Below are positions 29,346 to 40,112 of a stretch of 64,000 nt of DNA, one piece after another. The notes under the pieces are model-generated. The model was given only the letters and a program-made list of their open reading frames with translations. It did not search any database and was not told where the DNA came from. Location: assembly GCA_945901855.1 (NCBI GenBank), contig CAMDLT010000014.1, positions 1 through 64,000 on the forward strand, written 5' to 3'. Every line of letters starts with the position of its first letter. Positions within the stretch are counted from its first letter, which is position 1. The translations under genes were made by a program, and so were the position numbers. Source of the DNA: Asaia bogorensis. GTDB taxonomy: Bacteria; Pseudomonadota; Alphaproteobacteria; CACIAM-22H2.

Positions 29346-31625
29346 ATGGCCGACGACAAGTTGCGCGAGGCGGCGCTCGAATACCATCGCCTGCCTACGC
29401 CCGGCAAACTTGCCATCGTCGCGACCAAGCCGCTTGCCAACCAGCACGACCTCGCACTCGCCTATTCGCCGGGCGTCGCCGCCGCGTGCGAGGCGATCGT
29501 CGCCGACCCTGCCGAAGCCGCGACCGTCACCAGCCGCGCCAATCTGGTCGCCGTCATCACCAACGGCACGGCGGTGCTGGGCTTGGGTGCCATCGGCGCG
29601 CTTGCCTCCAAGCCGGTCATGGAAGGCAAGGCGGTGCTGTTCAAAAAGTTCGCCGGCATCGACGTGTTCGATCTTGAGATCGACGAACGCGATCCCGACA
29701 AGTTCGTCGAGATCGTCGCGGCGCTGGAGCCCACGTTCGGCGGCATCAATCTTGAAGACATCAAAGCGCCCGAATGCTTCGAGATCGAAGCCAAGTTGCG
29801 CAAACGCCTCAAGATCCCGGTCTTCCACGACGACCAGCACGGCACCGCGATCATCGTCGGGGCCGCGATCCTCAACGGCCTGCGCGTGGTCGGCAAACCG
29901 CTCGACCAGATCAAGCTTGTCACGTCCGGTGCCGGGGCGGCCGCGATCGCGTGCCTCGATCTGCTGGTCGATCTTGGCATTCCGACCGAGAATATCTGGG
30001 TCACCGACATCGCGGGCGTTGTCTATAAGGGCCGCGTCGAGCAGATGGACCCGCGCAAAGCGCGCTATGCGCGCGAGACCAACGCGCGCACGCTCGACGA
30101 CGTGATCGGCGATGCGGACGTCTTCTTGGGACTGTCGGCGCCGCGCGTTCTCAAGCCCGCCATGGTCGCCAAGATGGGCAAGGCGCCGCTGATTTTGGCG
30201 CTTGCCAACCCCACGCCCGAAATTCTGCCCGAAGAAGTCAAAGCCGTGCGCCCGGATGCGATTGTCGCGACGGGCCGCTCGGACTATCCCAACCAGGTGA
30301 ACAACGTTCTGTGCTTCCCGTTCATCTTCCGGGGCGCGCTCGACGTGGGCGCCACCACGATCAACGAAGCGATGAAGGTCGCCGCCGTGCGCGCGATCGC
30401 CGACCTTGCGATGCAGGAACCGTCGGACATCGTGGTGTCGGCCTATGGCGGCGAGCCGCCCGCGTTCGGGCGCGACAATCTGATCCCCAAACCCTTCGAT
30501 CCGCGCCTGATCACCGAAATTGCGCCCGCCGTCGCGCGGGCGGCAATGGAATCGGGCGTCGCCACGCGCCCGATCAAGGATTTCGACGCCTATCACGACC
30601 GGCTCACGCAATTCGTCTACCGTTCGGGCTTCGTGATGAAGCCGATCTTCGAGCGCGCGCGCGCCAATCCGCAGCGCATTGTTTTTGCCGATGGCGAGGA
30701 CGAGCGCGTGCTGCGCGCGGCGCAAACGCTGATCGACGAGCAATTGTGCAAGCCCATCTTGGTCGGACGGCGCGAGACGATCCGTAAGCGTCTCGACAAG
30801 CTCGGCTTGCGGATCGAAATCGACCGCGATTTCCAGCTCCTCAATCCCGAAGACGTGCCCAACTATGCGCGCGATTGGCAGCTCTACCACCAGATCATGG
30901 GCCGCCAAGGGATCACGCCCGACGCCGCGCGCACGATGGTGCGCACGCGCAACACGGTGCTGGCGGCCTTGGCCGTGCGCCAAGGCGATGCCGACGGCAT
31001 GATCTGCGGCGTGATCGGGCGTTACAATCGCGCGGTGCAGGACATCGTCGATATTCTGGGCCTCGAACCCGGCGTCGAAGTGCCTGCCGCCTTGTCGGCC
31101 CTGGTCCATCCGCGCGGCACGGTTTTTGTGTGCGACACGCATGTCAGCGTCGATCCCACGCCCAACCAGATTGCCGACATGGCCGTGCGCGCGGCCGACG
31201 TGATCAAGCTGTTCGGCATCAAGCCGAAGGCTGCGTTGCTCTCGCATTCGAATTTCGGGTCGGGCGATTCGAAGAGTGCCCGCAAAATGCGCGCGGCACT
31301 CGAGCGCATCCAGGCGATGGCGCCCTATCTCGACGTCGACGGCGAGATGACCGCCGAGGCGGCGATGAGCCCGCAAATCCGCGCCCTTAGCGTGATGGAA
31401 AGCCGCCTCGACGGCATGGCCAATCTGCTGGTCATGCCCACGCTCGATGCCGCCAACATCTCCTTCTCGCTGATGAAGGAATTGGGCGGCGCCCAAAAAG
31501 TCGGTCCGATTTTGCTTGGCATCGGCTACGCGGCGCACGTCCTCGACAATTCGTCAACCGTGCGCGGTATCGTCAATCTGGCCGCGTTCTGCGGCGTGGA
31601 CGCACACGCAAGACGCCGCGGCTAG
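29346..31625 (+). CDS. maeB: NADP-dependent malic enzyme with phosphotransacetylase-like domain
   Basis: 759 residues, the usual length of the fused MaeB type. The malic domain (about 15-150) begins with [14 protein letters not shown]. The NAD(P)-binding domain (about 160-400) has the [16 protein letters not shown] nucleotide loop. From about 430 to the end lies a phosphotransacetylase-like domain ([15 protein letters not shown]) that usually acts as an acetyl-CoA-sensing regulatory module without activity. It decarboxylates malate to pyruvate with NADPH production, useful during growth on acyl-CoA substrates. It starts 33 bp after tRNA-Leu. Confidence 0.95.
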   Translation: MADDKLREAALEYHRLPTPGKLAIVATKPLANQHDLALAYSPGVAAACEAIVADPAEAATVTSRANLVAVITNGTAVLGLGAIGALASKPVMEGKAVLFKKFAGIDVFDLEIDERDPDKFVEIVAALEPTFGGINLEDIKAPECFEIEAKLRKRLKIPVFHDDQHGTAIIVGAAILNGLRVVGKPLDQIKLVTSGAGAAAIACLDLLVDLGIPTENIWVTDIAGVVYKGRVEQMDPRKARYARETNARTLDDVIGDADVFLGLSAPRVLKPAMVAKMGKAPLILALANPTPEILPEEVKAVRPDAIVATGRSDYPNQVNNVLCFPFIFRGALDVGATTINEAMKVAAVRAIADLAMQEPSDIVVSAYGGEPPAFGRDNLIPKPFDPRLITEIAPAVARAAMESGVATRPIKDFDAYHDRLTQFVYRSGFVMKPIFERARANPQRIVFADGEDERVLRAAQTLIDEQLCKPILVGRRETIRKRLDKLGLRIEIDRDFQLLNPEDVPNYARDWQLYHQIMGRQGITPDAARTMVRTRNTVLAALAVRQGDADGMICGVIGRYNRAVQDIVDILGLEPGVEVPAALSALVHPRGTVFVCDTHVSVDPTPNQIADMAVRAADVIKLFGIKPKAALLSHSNFGSGDSKSARKMRAALERIQAMAPYLDVDGEMTAEAAMSPQIRALSVMESRLDGMANLLVMPTLDAANISFSLMKELGGAQKVGPILLGIGYAAHVLDNSSTVRGIVNLAAFCGVDAHARRRG

Positions 31626-31711
31626 CGGCTTTCGGCTTTGCGGCCGACGCCCGAAAAAGCGCGCGTTTGCGCGTGACAAAAGCGTGCCGGACGGCTATCG
31701 ACGCGGCCAGC

Positions 31712-32617
31712 ATGTCGTTTTCGCAAATTTTCGCAAGTCGGCGTTTCGCTTGGGCGCTGTTCTTCGCGGTGCCCGCATTTTTCTCCGCCAACATGCTGGT
31801 GGCGCGCTGGAATGCCGGCGAAATTCCGCCGGTTGCGCTCGCCTTCTGGCGCTGGACGGCGACGCTGGGCATGCTGCTGCCGTTCGTCGCGCACAGCTTG
31901 TGGCGCGGCCGCGAAGAACTCTATCGCCAATGGAAGAGCTATCTTTGGCTGGGATTTCTCGGCATGGGCGTTTGCGGAGCGCCGGTCTACATGGCCGGCG
32001 TCACGACGACCGCGAACAATATCGGGCTGATCTACGCCGCGTCGCCGGTTGTGATCGTGCTGCTGGCGCGGTTGCGCTACGGCGATGCGGTCGCGGGCCG
32101 CCAGCTTTTGGGCATTGCGTTGTGCCTGTGCGGCACGCTGTGGATCGTCGGGCGCGGCGATCTTGGCAGTTTCGTGCGGCTCGAATTTGTTGCGGGCGAC
32201 CTGTTGGTCGTTCTTGCGATGCTCGCTTGGTCGGTCTATTCCGTGCAGCTCAAACACACGCCGACCGCGTTCGATGCCACCGCGCGGCTGGCGGCGATCG
32301 TGGCGGGCGGGGTTGCGGTCAATCTGCCGTTCTACGTGGCCGAAACGCTCTACATTGCCGCCCCCGCCTTCGATGCCAGAACGATCGCAACCATTCTGTT
32401 CACGGCACTCGTGCCAGGCGTGGGGTCGTATCTCGGCTATTCGATCATCGTCGCGCGTTTGGGGCCGGCTTTGGCGAGTTTGGTCATGTACCTCACTCCG
32501 CTCTACGCGGCTTTGCTCGCTTGGCTGGTGCTGGACGAACGGCTGGCCGCGTTCCATCTGGCGGGCATGGCGCTGATGCTGCCGGGCCTGTGGCTCGGGA
32601 CACGGCGCGCGGGCTGA
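31712..32617 (+). CDS. DMT-superfamily (EamA) inner-membrane transporter
   Basis: 301 residues from ATG 31712, about ten hydrophobic helices arranged as two EamA repeats (about 10-140 and 155-290). The second repeat carries the typical VPGVGSYLGYSIIVARLGPALASLVMYLTPLYAALLAWL region (key residues PGVGSY and YLTPLYA). Substrates of this family are mostly unknown metabolites or amino acids. The 3' end overlaps the convergent tetR gene by 125 bp. Confidence 0.88.
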   Translation: MSFSQIFASRRFAWALFFAVPAFFSANMLVARWNAGEIPPVALAFWRWTATLGMLLPFVAHSLWRGREELYRQWKSYLWLGFLGMGVCGAPVYMAGVTTTANNIGLIYAASPVVIVLLARLRYGDAVAGRQLLGIALCLCGTLWIVGRGDLGSFVRLEFVAGDLLVVLAMLAWSVYSVQLKHTPTAFDATARLAAIVAGGVAVNLPFYVAETLYIAAPAFDARTIATILFTALVPGVGSYLGYSIIVARLGPALASLVMYLTPLYAALLAWLVLDERLAAFHLAGMALMLPGLWLGTRRAG

Positions 32618-33170
32618 CCGCCAGCACGGTTCGCGCCGCGCGCGACAAGGCGTCGGTGCGCCGCTCGCCGCCCAGCAGCGACTGGCCGAACAAAAACGCG
32701 TAGAACAGCAAGGCGCGCGCTTTGGCCTCGGCCTGCGGCAGCCCAAGGCGCGCGAACAAGCCGCCGACTTCGGCGAGCCTCGCATCGTCGACGCGCGCGA
32801 TGCACGCGGCCGCACCCCGATGCGAGCGGGCGAACCCGCGGATCGCAAGTTCGACGCCCAAACCCTTGGGGTTGGGCTTGCGCGTATAGATGTCGAGCAT
32901 CATTTCCAAGATCTGGGCGGGCGCGGCCCGATGTGCTGCCTGCAAGCCGATCGCCGCGATGCGCGCCTTCGCCCACGCGTCTAAGGTGCGTTGCAGCAAA
33001 TCGTCGCGGTCCTTGAAATGCCAGTAAAAACTGCCCTTGGTCACGCCAAGCGCCGCCGCCAGTCGCTCGACGCGCACGCCCGAAACGCCGTCATGCGCCA
33101 GCGTCGCTAGCGCCGCCTCGATCCAGGCGGTTTCGTCGAGCCGGGCGCGCGTTGACAGGGCAAGAGCCAT
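32493..33170 (-). CDS. TetR-family transcriptional repressor
   Basis: 225 residues from the ATG complementary to 33168-33170. The N-terminal helix-turn-helix reads VERLAAALGVTKGSFYWHFKDRDDLL (core GVTKGSFYWHF, about residues 33-45). The ligand domain extends to about 185 and is followed by a Pro/Ala/Arg-rich tail of about 35 residues that overlaps the EamA gene. No ribosome binding site precedes the start, so it may be leaderless. Its position beside the palindrome at 33172 and the leucine-degradation operon suggests it controls that operon, comparable in role to LiuQ-type TetR regulators. Confidence 0.88.
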   Translation of the reverse strand: MALALSTRARLDETAWIEAALATLAHDGVSGVRVERLAAALGVTKGSFYWHFKDRDDLLQRTLDAWAKARIAAIGLQAAHRAAPAQILEMMLDIYTRKPNPKGLGVELAIRGFARSHRGAAACIARVDDARLAEVGGLFARLGLPQAEAKARALLFYAFLFGQSLLGGERRTDALSRAARTVLAVSPRAVSRATGPAASAPCPPDGTRPAVRPAPAKRAKPRRAE

Positions 33171-33180
33171 ACCATACGTT
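33152..33180 (+). promoter_or_regulatory. Probable promoter of the leucine/isovalerate operon
   Basis: A perfect TTGACA (33152-33157) is followed after exactly 17 bp by TACGTT (33175-33180), which keeps the three most conserved -10 positions (T, A and final T). Transcription would begin near 33187, about 28 nt before the GTG of the thioesterase gene. The -35 box lies inside the 5' end of the divergent tetR gene and the -10 lies within the palindrome at 33172-33189. Confidence 0.6.
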
Positions 33181-33189
33181 AGCGTATGG
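33172..33189. promoter_or_regulatory. Palindromic operator for the adjacent TetR repressor
   Basis: CCATACG (33172-33178) and CGTATGG (33183-33189) form a perfect inverted repeat around TTAG. It lies 1 bp from the tetR start codon and covers the -10 box of the predicted rightward promoter. A bound repressor would block both tetR and the operon. TetR operators are typically palindromes of this size between divergent genes; the link to this particular protein is inferred from position. Confidence 0.65.
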
Positions 33190-33214
33190 AAACGCCGGAT
33201 GAAAGAGCGCAATC

Positions 33215-33670
33215 GTGAAAAGCACGCCTGCCGATCCGAACTGGGAAGCCAAAGTGCGCGACTCCTTCGCGCGCCAGGGCGCGATGGCGACGGTGGGTGC
33301 AAGGCTCAAGCGCGTCGCGCACGGCGAGGTCGAGATCGAAATCGACAATTTGCCGGGCGTGCGCCAGCAGCACGGGTTTCTGCATGGCGGCGTGGTCGGC
33401 ATGATTGCCGACTCGGCCGGGGGTTACGCCGGATTCTCGACGATGCCGGCCGGTTCAACCGTGCTGACGGTCGAGTACAAAATGAATTTTCTGAACCCGG
33501 CCGCAGGCAAGCTGATCTTGGCGCGGGGCCGCGCCGTCAAAACCGGCCGTACGCTGGTGGTCTGCGAGGTCAATGTCGTGTCGCTCGAAAACGGGCACGA
33601 ACGGCCCTGCGCTTTGATGCTACAAACCTTGATGGCGGTCGCGGGCAAACCCGACGCGCCGCCCGTTTAG
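33215..33670 (+). CDS. PaaI-type hotdog-fold thioesterase
   Basis: 151 residues from GTG 33215. The hotdog signature is QQHGFLHGGVVGMIADSAGGYAG, with the HGG turn and the acidic residue (Asp) of the active site, followed by TVEYKMNFLNPA. Such enzymes hydrolyse acyl-CoA esters, often to release CoA from dead-end intermediates. It is the first gene of the leucine/isovalerate operon and is separated from liuA by 15 bp. Confidence 0.85.
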   Translation: MKSTPADPNWEAKVRDSFARQGAMATVGARLKRVAHGEVEIEIDNLPGVRQQHGFLHGGVVGMIADSAGGYAGFSTMPAGSTVLTVEYKMNFLNPAAGKLILARGRAVKTGRTLVVCEVNVVSLENGHERPCALMLQTLMAVAGKPDAPPV

Positions 33671-33685
33671 AGGGGGGAAAGATCG

Positions 33686-34858
33686 ATGGCCCGCAACGCG
33701 CAACCGCCCTTCGATTTCGGCCTTGGCGAAGACATCGACATGCTGCGCGACCAGGTGGCACGCTTTGCCGCCGACGAAATCGCGCCCCGCGCGGCCGAAA
33801 TCGATTCGAGCAACGAATTTCCGATGGATCTGTGGCGCAAGTTCGGCGATCTCGGCCTGCTCGGCATCACGGTGGGCGAGGAATATGGCGGCGCCGCCAT
33901 GGGCTATCTTGCGCATTGCGTGGCGGTCGAGGAACTTAGCCGCGCCTCGGCGTCGGTGGGTTTGTCCTACGGCGCGCATTCCAATCTTTGCGTCAACCAG
34001 ATCGCGCGCAACGGCACTGCCGCGCAGAAGGCCAAATATCTGCCCAAGCTCGTGTCGGGCGAGCATGTCGGCGCGCTGGCGATGTCCGAGCCCGGCGCCG
34101 GTTCCGACGTGGTCGGCATGAAATTGCGTGCCGACCGCAAGGGCGACCGCTACGTGCTCAACGGCAACAAAATGTGGATCACCAACGGTCCCGATGCCGA
34201 CACGCTGGTCGTCTATGCCAAGACCGACATGGCGGCGGCCTCGCGCGGCATCTCGGCGTTCCTGATCGAAAAGGGGATGACGGGTTTTTCGACCGCGCAA
34301 AAGCTCGACAAGCTCGGCATGCGCGGCTCGAACACGTGCGAGCTCGTGTTCCAGGATTGCGAGGTGCCGGTCGAAAACCTGCTCGGCGATCTTGGCAAAG
34401 GCGTCAATGTGCTGATGAGCGGGCTCGATTACGAGCGCGCGGTGCTGGCCGCAGGCCCCTGCGGCATCATGCAGGCGGCGCTCGACGTTGTGCTGCCCTA
34501 TGTCCGCGAGCGCAAGCAATTCGGCCAGTCGGTCGGCGAATTCCAGCTCGTGCAGGGCAAGCTTGCCGACATGTACACCACAACCAATGCCTGCAAAAGC
34601 TACGTCTACGCGGTCGCCAAGGCCTGCGATCGCGGCCAGACGACGCGCAAGGATGCGGCCGGCGCCATTTTGTACGCCGCCGAAAAGGCCACGCAAGTCG
34701 CTCTCGACGCGATCCAGCTTCTGGGCGGCAACGGCTATATCAACGACTACCCGACCGGCCGCTTGCTGCGCGACGCCAAGCTCTACGAAATCGGTGCCGG
34801 TACGTCGGAGATCCGCCGCTGGCTGATCGGGCGCGAGCTGTTTGCCGAAACCGCCTGA
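33686..34858 (+). CDS. liuA: Isovaleryl-CoA dehydrogenase
   Basis: 390 residues. The FAD-binding acyl-CoA dehydrogenase folds are complete: [29 protein letters not shown] and the C-terminal [29 protein letters not shown]. The catalytic glutamate is at the isovaleryl-CoA dehydrogenase position, Glu250 in [14 protein letters not shown], and not at the later site used by short-chain enzymes, where glycine-alanine is found. This points to isovaleryl-CoA oxidation to 3-methylcrotonyl-CoA in leucine breakdown. It is the first core step of the operon. Confidence 0.93.
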   Translation: MARNAQPPFDFGLGEDIDMLRDQVARFAADEIAPRAAEIDSSNEFPMDLWRKFGDLGLLGITVGEEYGGAAMGYLAHCVAVEELSRASASVGLSYGAHSNLCVNQIARNGTAAQKAKYLPKLVSGEHVGALAMSEPGAGSDVVGMKLRADRKGDRYVLNGNKMWITNGPDADTLVVYAKTDMAAASRGISAFLIEKGMTGFSTAQKLDKLGMRGSNTCELVFQDCEVPVENLLGDLGKGVNVLMSGLDYERAVLAAGPCGIMQAALDVVLPYVRERKQFGQSVGEFQLVQGKLADMYTTTNACKSYVYAVAKACDRGQTTRKDAAGAILYAAEKATQVALDAIQLLGGNGYINDYPTGRLLRDAKLYEIGAGTSEIRRWLIGRELFAETA

Positions 34859-34891
34859 AACGCGGTTAGACTGGGGCCGGAGGGAAGCGCA

Positions 34892-35278
34892 ATGGCACGC
34901 AAACTGATTTCGTCGGGATCGAGTTTCGAAAAGCTTGCGGGCTATTCGCGTGCGGTCGTCGATGGCGAGTGGGTTTTTGTCTCGGGCACGACCGGGTTCG
35001 ACTATGCGACGATGACCATATCGGACGATGTCGCGGCGCAGACCGAACAGTGTTTTGCCAATATTCGCTTGGCTCTGGCGCAGGCGGATTCGGCGCTGGA
35101 AGACGTCGTGCGCGTGCAGATCTTCGTCGGTCGCGCCGAAGACTTCATGGCCGTGGCCCCCATCGTCGGCAAACATTTTGCCGACATCCGCCCGGCCAAC
35201 ACCACGCTGGTGACGGGTTTTGTCGATCCGCGCATCAAAATCGAAATCGAAGTCACCGCCAAAAAACGGGGGAGCTAG
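34892..35278 (+). CDS. RidA-family protein
   Basis: 128 residues. It has the YjgF/RidA fold with SRAVVDGEWVFVSGTTGFD and a C-terminal VDPRIKIEIEVTA. The usual arginine that binds the carboxylate of 2-aminoacrylate lies in the region RPANTTLV, replaced here by a non-standard context, so deaminase activity is uncertain. RidA proteins remove reactive enamines and imines. Why one sits between leucine-degradation genes is not clear. Confidence 0.82.
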   Translation: MARKLISSGSSFEKLAGYSRAVVDGEWVFVSGTTGFDYATMTISDDVAAQTEQCFANIRLALAQADSALEDVVRVQIFVGRAEDFMAVAPIVGKHFADIRPANTTLVTGFVDPRIKIEIEVTAKKRGS

Positions 35279-35280
35279 CC

Positions 35281-35955
<675 letters not shown>

Positions 35956-35965
35956 AGCGCAAGCG

Positions 35966-37105
35966 ATGGAACTCAGCGAAACCCAGACCATGGTGCGCGA
36001 TGCGGCCCGCCAGTTCGCGCAAGAACGGCTGTGGCCGACCGCGGCCGCACGCGAAAACGAGACGCATCTCCCGCGCGATCTGGTGCGCGAGATGGGGGCG
36101 CTCGGCTTCATGGGCATGTTGGTGCCCGACGAATTTGGCGGCGCGGAATCCGACCATGTCGCCTACGCACTGGCGCTCGAAGAAATCGCGGCGGGCGACG
36201 GCGCGGTTTCGACCGTCATGAGCGTTCACAATTCGGTGGGCTGCATGCCGTTGCTGAAATTCGGCACGCCATGGCACAAAGAAACGTTCTTGAAGCCGCT
36301 CGCGGCCGGAAAAATGCTGGCGGCGTTTGCGCTGACCGAGCCGGGGGCGGGGTCGGACGCGTCGGCCATCAAAGCGCGCGCCAAACGCGACGGCAACCAT
36401 TGGGTGCTCGACGGCACCAAGCAGTTCATCACCTCGGGTGCGACGGCGGATGTGGCGATCGTCTTTGCGGTCACCGATCCGGCGGCCGGCAAAAAAGGGA
36501 TATCGGCGTTTGTCGTGCCGACCGACAATCCGGGCTGGAAGGTGGCGCGGCTCGAAAAAAAGCTTGGCCAAAAAGCGTCGGACACGGCGCAGATCGTGCT
36601 CGACAATCTACGCCTTGCGCCCGATCTGATGCTGGGCCAGGCGGGCGACGGCTATCGCATTGCGCTGTCGAACCTCGAAGGCGGGCGCATCGGCATTGCA
36701 GCCCAGGCGATCGGCATGGCGCGCGCGGCGTTCGAGACGGCGCGCGACTATGCGCTGGCGCGCGAAAGTTTCGGCCAGAAGATCTTCGACCATCAGGCGG
36801 TGCAGTTTCGCCTGGCCGACATGGCCATGGAAATCGAGGCGGCGCGCCTGCTGACGCTCAACGCCGCGCGCCTGCGCGATCGCGGCTTGCCGTGCCTCAA
36901 GGAAGCGGCGATGGCCAAATTGTTCGCCTCCGAAATGGCCGAGCGCGTGTGCTCGGCGGCGATCCAGACGCATGGCGGCTACGGGTATCTTGCCGACTAT
37001 CCAGTCGAGCGCATCTGGCGCGACGTGCGCGTGTGCCAGATCTACGAGGGCACCAGCGACATCCAGCGCCTGGTCATCGCGCGCGCCCTGAAGGCGGAGG
37101 CTTGA
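35966..37105 (+). CDS. Acyl-CoA dehydrogenase (short/branched-chain type)
   Basis: 379 residues from ATG 35966. Motifs are [13 protein letters not shown], the tail [31 protein letters not shown] and, within it, catalytic Glu361 at the short/medium-chain position. The helix-G position that holds glutamate in isovaleryl-CoA dehydrogenase is glycine here (EGGRIG). It may act on another branched-chain acyl-CoA such as 2-methylbutyryl- or isobutyryl-CoA from isoleucine or valine. The gap to the next gene is two bases. Confidence 0.9.
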   Translation: MELSETQTMVRDAARQFAQERLWPTAAARENETHLPRDLVREMGALGFMGMLVPDEFGGAESDHVAYALALEEIAAGDGAVSTVMSVHNSVGCMPLLKFGTPWHKETFLKPLAAGKMLAAFALTEPGAGSDASAIKARAKRDGNHWVLDGTKQFITSGATADVAIVFAVTDPAAGKKGISAFVVPTDNPGWKVARLEKKLGQKASDTAQIVLDNLRLAPDLMLGQAGDGYRIALSNLEGGRIGIAAQAIGMARAAFETARDYALARESFGQKIFDHQAVQFRLADMAMEIEAARLLTLNAARLRDRGLPCLKEAAMAKLFASEMAERVCSAAIQTHGGYGYLADYPVERIWRDVRVCQIYEGTSDIQRLVIARALKAEA

Positions 37106-37107
37106 AC

Positions 37108-37710
37108 ATGCCAGCACCGATCGATTTCTATTTCGATTTTTCGAGCCCCTACAGCTTCTTTGCGGCCGCGCGCATCGACGATCTGGCCGGGCACTATGCG
37201 CGCAGCGTGCGCTGGCGCCCGATCCTGCTGGGCGCGGCGTTCAAAGTTACGGGCCAGCAGCCGCTGCTCGACATTCCGGTCAAAAGCGACTACGCGCGGC
37301 GCGACATTGCGCGCTTTGCCCGGCTGCTCGATCTGCGTTTGCGCATGCCCGAGAAATTTCCGTTTGCCGCGATAGCGCCCGCGCGCGCCTTCTATTGGCT
37401 GGAGGCGCAGGACCCGGCCCTCGCCAAGCGATTTGCGAAAGCCGTGTTCCGCCAAGCCTACGTCTCGGGCGCCGACGTTACGGGCATCGATTTTGTCTGC
37501 GATCTCGCCGCAGGCATGGGCGTCGCGCGCGATGCCATGAAAGAAGCGCTGGGCTCGGCTTCGGTCAAAGACAAGCTGCGCGCCGAGGTCGATGCGGCGG
37601 TCGCCAAAGGCGTGTTCGGCGCGCCTTACATCGTCGTGGACGGCGAACCGTTCTGGGGGGCCGATCGTTTGGCGCAGATCGAAGAATGGCTTGTGACGGG
37701 CGGGTGGTAG
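37108..37710 (+). CDS. DsbA-like 2-hydroxychromene-2-carboxylate isomerase family protein
   Basis: 200 residues from ATG 37108. The thioredoxin-fold N-terminus [17 protein letters not shown] has the SPYS motif in which the serine replaces the CxxC cysteine and binds glutathione in the family. The C-terminal [21 protein letters not shown] is the usual closing motif. The family includes glutathione-dependent isomerases of naphthalene degradation and kappa-class GSTs. Here a role with acyl-CoA or aromatic side products is possible but unproven. A second homologue is at 50639. Confidence 0.85.
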   Translation: MPAPIDFYFDFSSPYSFFAAARIDDLAGHYARSVRWRPILLGAAFKVTGQQPLLDIPVKSDYARRDIARFARLLDLRLRMPEKFPFAAIAPARAFYWLEAQDPALAKRFAKAVFRQAYVSGADVTGIDFVCDLAAGMGVARDAMKEALGSASVKDKLRAEVDAAVAKGVFGAPYIVVDGEPFWGADRLAQIEEWLVTGGW

Positions 37711-37711
37711 G

Positions 37712-39319
37712 ATGGGCGTTCTGGCGAGCAGCATCGACACGAAGTCCGACAGCTTCAAGGCGAACGAAGCCGCGATGCAGGCAAGCGTCGCCGAGCTGCG
37801 CGCCGCATGCGATGCGGTGCAGGGCGGCGGCGGGGCGGCGGCGCGCGCCAAGCACGAGGCGCGCGGCAAGCTTCTGCCGCGCGAGCGCATCCGCACGCTG
37901 CTCGATCCGGGCGCGCCGTTCCTCGAATTCTCGCAGCTCGCCGCGCACGGCATGTACGGGGGCGACGTTGCGGCGGCGGGGATCGTTACGGGCATCGGGC
38001 GCGTGTCGGGCCGCGAATGCGTGGTCGTGTGCAACGATGCCACCGTCAAGGGCGGCACCTATTTCCCGATGACGGTCAAAAAGCATCTGCGCGCGCAGGA
38101 GATCGCGCGCGAGAACCGCTTGCCGTGCATCTATCTGGTGGATTCGGGCGGCGCCAATCTGCCCAACCAGGACGACGTGTTTCCCGACCGCGAGCATTTC
38201 GGGCGCATCTTCTACAATCAGGCGACCTTGTCGGCGATGGGCATTGCCCAAATCGCCGTGGTGATGGGCAGTTGCACGGCGGGCGGCGCGTATGTGCCGG
38301 CCATGTCGGACGAATCGATCATCGTGCGCAACCAAGGCACGATCTTTTTGGGCGGTCCGCCTTTGGTGAAGGCCGCAACCGGCGAGGTCGTAACGGCCGA
38401 GGATCTGGGCGGGGCGGACGTGCATGCGCGCGTTTCGGGCGTCGTCGATCACGTGGCCCGCAACGATGCGCAGGCGCTGGGCCTCGCGCGCCGCATCGTT
38501 GCCAATCTCAACGGCGGCGGATCGGCGTGGAACGCGCCCGCGGCACCCGTCGAGCCGCGCTACGATCCGGCCGAGCTTTACGGCGCGGTGCCGTCGGATT
38601 TGCGCAAACCCTACGACGTGCGCGAGGCGATCGCGCGCATCGTCGATGGCTCGGAGTTCGACGAGTTCAAGGCGCTTTACGGCACCACGCTGGCGTGCGG
38701 GTTCGCGCGCATCTGGGGCTATCCGGTCGGCATCGTTGCCAACAACGGCATTCTGTTTTCCGAAAGCGCGCTCAAAGGCGCGCACTTCGTCGAGCTGTGC
38801 TGCCAGCGCAAGATACCGTTGGTGTTCTTGCAGAACATCGCGGGCTTCATGGTCGGGCGCAAATACGAGGCCGGCGGCATCGCCCGGGACGGCGCCAAGC
38901 TGGTGACGGCCGTCTCGTGCGCCAAGGTGCCGAAATTCACCGTCATCGTCGGCGGCTCCTTCGGCGCCGGGAATTACGGCATGTGCGGGCGCGCCTTCGG
39001 GCCGCGCTTTTTGTGGATGTGGCCCAATGCGCGCATTTCGGTGATGGGCGGCGAGCAGGCGGCATCGGTGCTTGCGACCGTCAAGCGCGACAATCTGGAA
39101 GCCTCCGGCAAGACGTGGCCTGCCGCCGACGAGGAGGCCTTCAAAGCGCCCATCCGCGCGCAATACGAAACGCAAGGCCATCCCTTCTACGCGTCGGCGC
39201 GGCTGTGGGACGACGGCGTGATCGATCCTGCCCAAACGCGCAACGTGCTGGGGCTGGGGCTCGCGGCCGCATCCAACGCGCCCATCGAGGAAACGCGCTT
39301 CGGCGTGTTTCGGATGTAG
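37712..39319 (+). CDS. liuB: Methylcrotonyl-CoA carboxylase beta subunit
   Basis: 535 residues, the length of MCC beta and longer than PccB. Motifs: [50 protein letters not shown] and the C-domain [22 protein letters not shown] variant ([14 protein letters not shown]). This FGRIFYNQA and NYGMCGRA combination separates MCC from propionyl-CoA carboxylase. With LiuD it carboxylates 3-methylcrotonyl-CoA to 3-methylglutaconyl-CoA. It overlaps neither neighbour and starts one base after the isomerase gene stop. Confidence 0.94.
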   Translation: MGVLASSIDTKSDSFKANEAAMQASVAELRAACDAVQGGGGAAARAKHEARGKLLPRERIRTLLDPGAPFLEFSQLAAHGMYGGDVAAAGIVTGIGRVSGRECVVVCNDATVKGGTYFPMTVKKHLRAQEIARENRLPCIYLVDSGGANLPNQDDVFPDREHFGRIFYNQATLSAMGIAQIAVVMGSCTAGGAYVPAMSDESIIVRNQGTIFLGGPPLVKAATGEVVTAEDLGGADVHARVSGVVDHVARNDAQALGLARRIVANLNGGGSAWNAPAAPVEPRYDPAELYGAVPSDLRKPYDVREAIARIVDGSEFDEFKALYGTTLACGFARIWGYPVGIVANNGILFSESALKGAHFVELCCQRKIPLVFLQNIAGFMVGRKYEAGGIARDGAKLVTAVSCAKVPKFTVIVGGSFGAGNYGMCGRAFGPRFLWMWPNARISVMGGEQAASVLATVKRDNLEASGKTWPAADEEAFKAPIRAQYETQGHPFYASARLWDDGVIDPAQTRNVLGLGLAAASNAPIEETRFGVFRM

Positions 39320-39323
39320 CGCG

Positions 39324-40112
39324 ATGGCCTCCGGCTTCGAAACCACGATCGATGCGCGCGGCATCGCGCGCCTGTGGCTTGCGCGCCCCGAACTGCATAA
39401 CGCGTTCGACGACGCGCTGATTGCGTCCCTTACGGACGAAATCGAGCGGCTGGGCGCGCTAGCCAACGTGCGCGCGATCGTGCTCGGTGCGCAGGGCAAA
39501 AGTTTTTCGGCCGGGGCCGATCTCAATTGGATGAAGCGCATGTCGGCCTATGGCGAGGCCGAGAATTTGCGCGATGCCGAGGCGCTCGCCCGCCTGATGC
39601 GCGTCCTCGATGCGTGCCCCAAGCCGACGCTGGCGCGCGTGCAGGGCGCTGCCTATGGCGGGGGCGTGGGGCTTGTCGCGTGCTGCGACATTGCCATCGT
39701 CGCGCACACGGCGCAGTTCTGCCTGTCGGAAGCGCGCCTTGGGCTGATCCCGGCGGTGATCGCGCCCTATGTGGTGCGGGCGATGGGCGCGCGCGCGGCC
39801 CGCCGCTATTTCCTGACGGCCGAAGTTTTCACGGCCGCCGAAGCGCACGCCATGGGCCTTGCGCATCGCGTGGTCGATGCCGACGGGCTCGATGCGGCCG
39901 TGGAAGCGACGCTGCTGCTGCTGCTGGCAGCGGGCCCGGCGGCGCAGGCCGAATGCAAACGCCTGATCGCGCGCGTGGCGGATGCGCCGATCGACGATGC
40001 GATGGTCGCCGACACGGCCATGCGCATCGCGCGCATCCGCTGTTCGCCCGAAGGCCGCGAAGGCATCGGCGCGTTTCTTGAAAAACGCAAGCCGCGCTGG
40101 GGGGCGCCATGA
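39324..40112 (+). CDS. liuC: Enoyl-CoA hydratase, probably methylglutaconyl-CoA hydratase
   Basis: 262 residues. The crotonase fold is shown by KSFSAGADLNWMKRM, the oxyanion-hole segment VQGAAYGGGVGLVACCDIAI and the FCLSEARLGLIPAVIAPYV region. Placement between liuB and liuD is the standard position of the hydratase that converts 3-methylglutaconyl-CoA to HMG-CoA. The stop overlaps the channel gene by four bases (ATGA). Confidence 0.9.
   Translation: MASGFETTIDARGIARLWLARPELHNAFDDALIASLTDEIERLGALANVRAIVLGAQGKSFSAGADLNWMKRMSAYGEAENLRDAEALARLMRVLDACPKPTLARVQGAAYGGGVGLVACCDIAIVAHTAQFCLSEARLGLIPAVIAPYVVRAMGARAARRYFLTAEVFTAAEAHAMGLAHRVVDADGLDAAVEATLLLLLAAGPAAQAECKRLIARVADAPIDDAMVADTAMRIARIRCSPEGREGIGAFLEKRKPRWGAP

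Noticed and set aside
28446-31538. A 1,030-codon open reading frame on the minus strand covering lipB and the opposite strand of maeB
   Set aside because: Only the last 224 codons match a known protein (LipB). The rest is the antisense of maeB and stays open because GC-rich third positions leave few stop codons. The lipB ATG at 29120 gives the proper protein.
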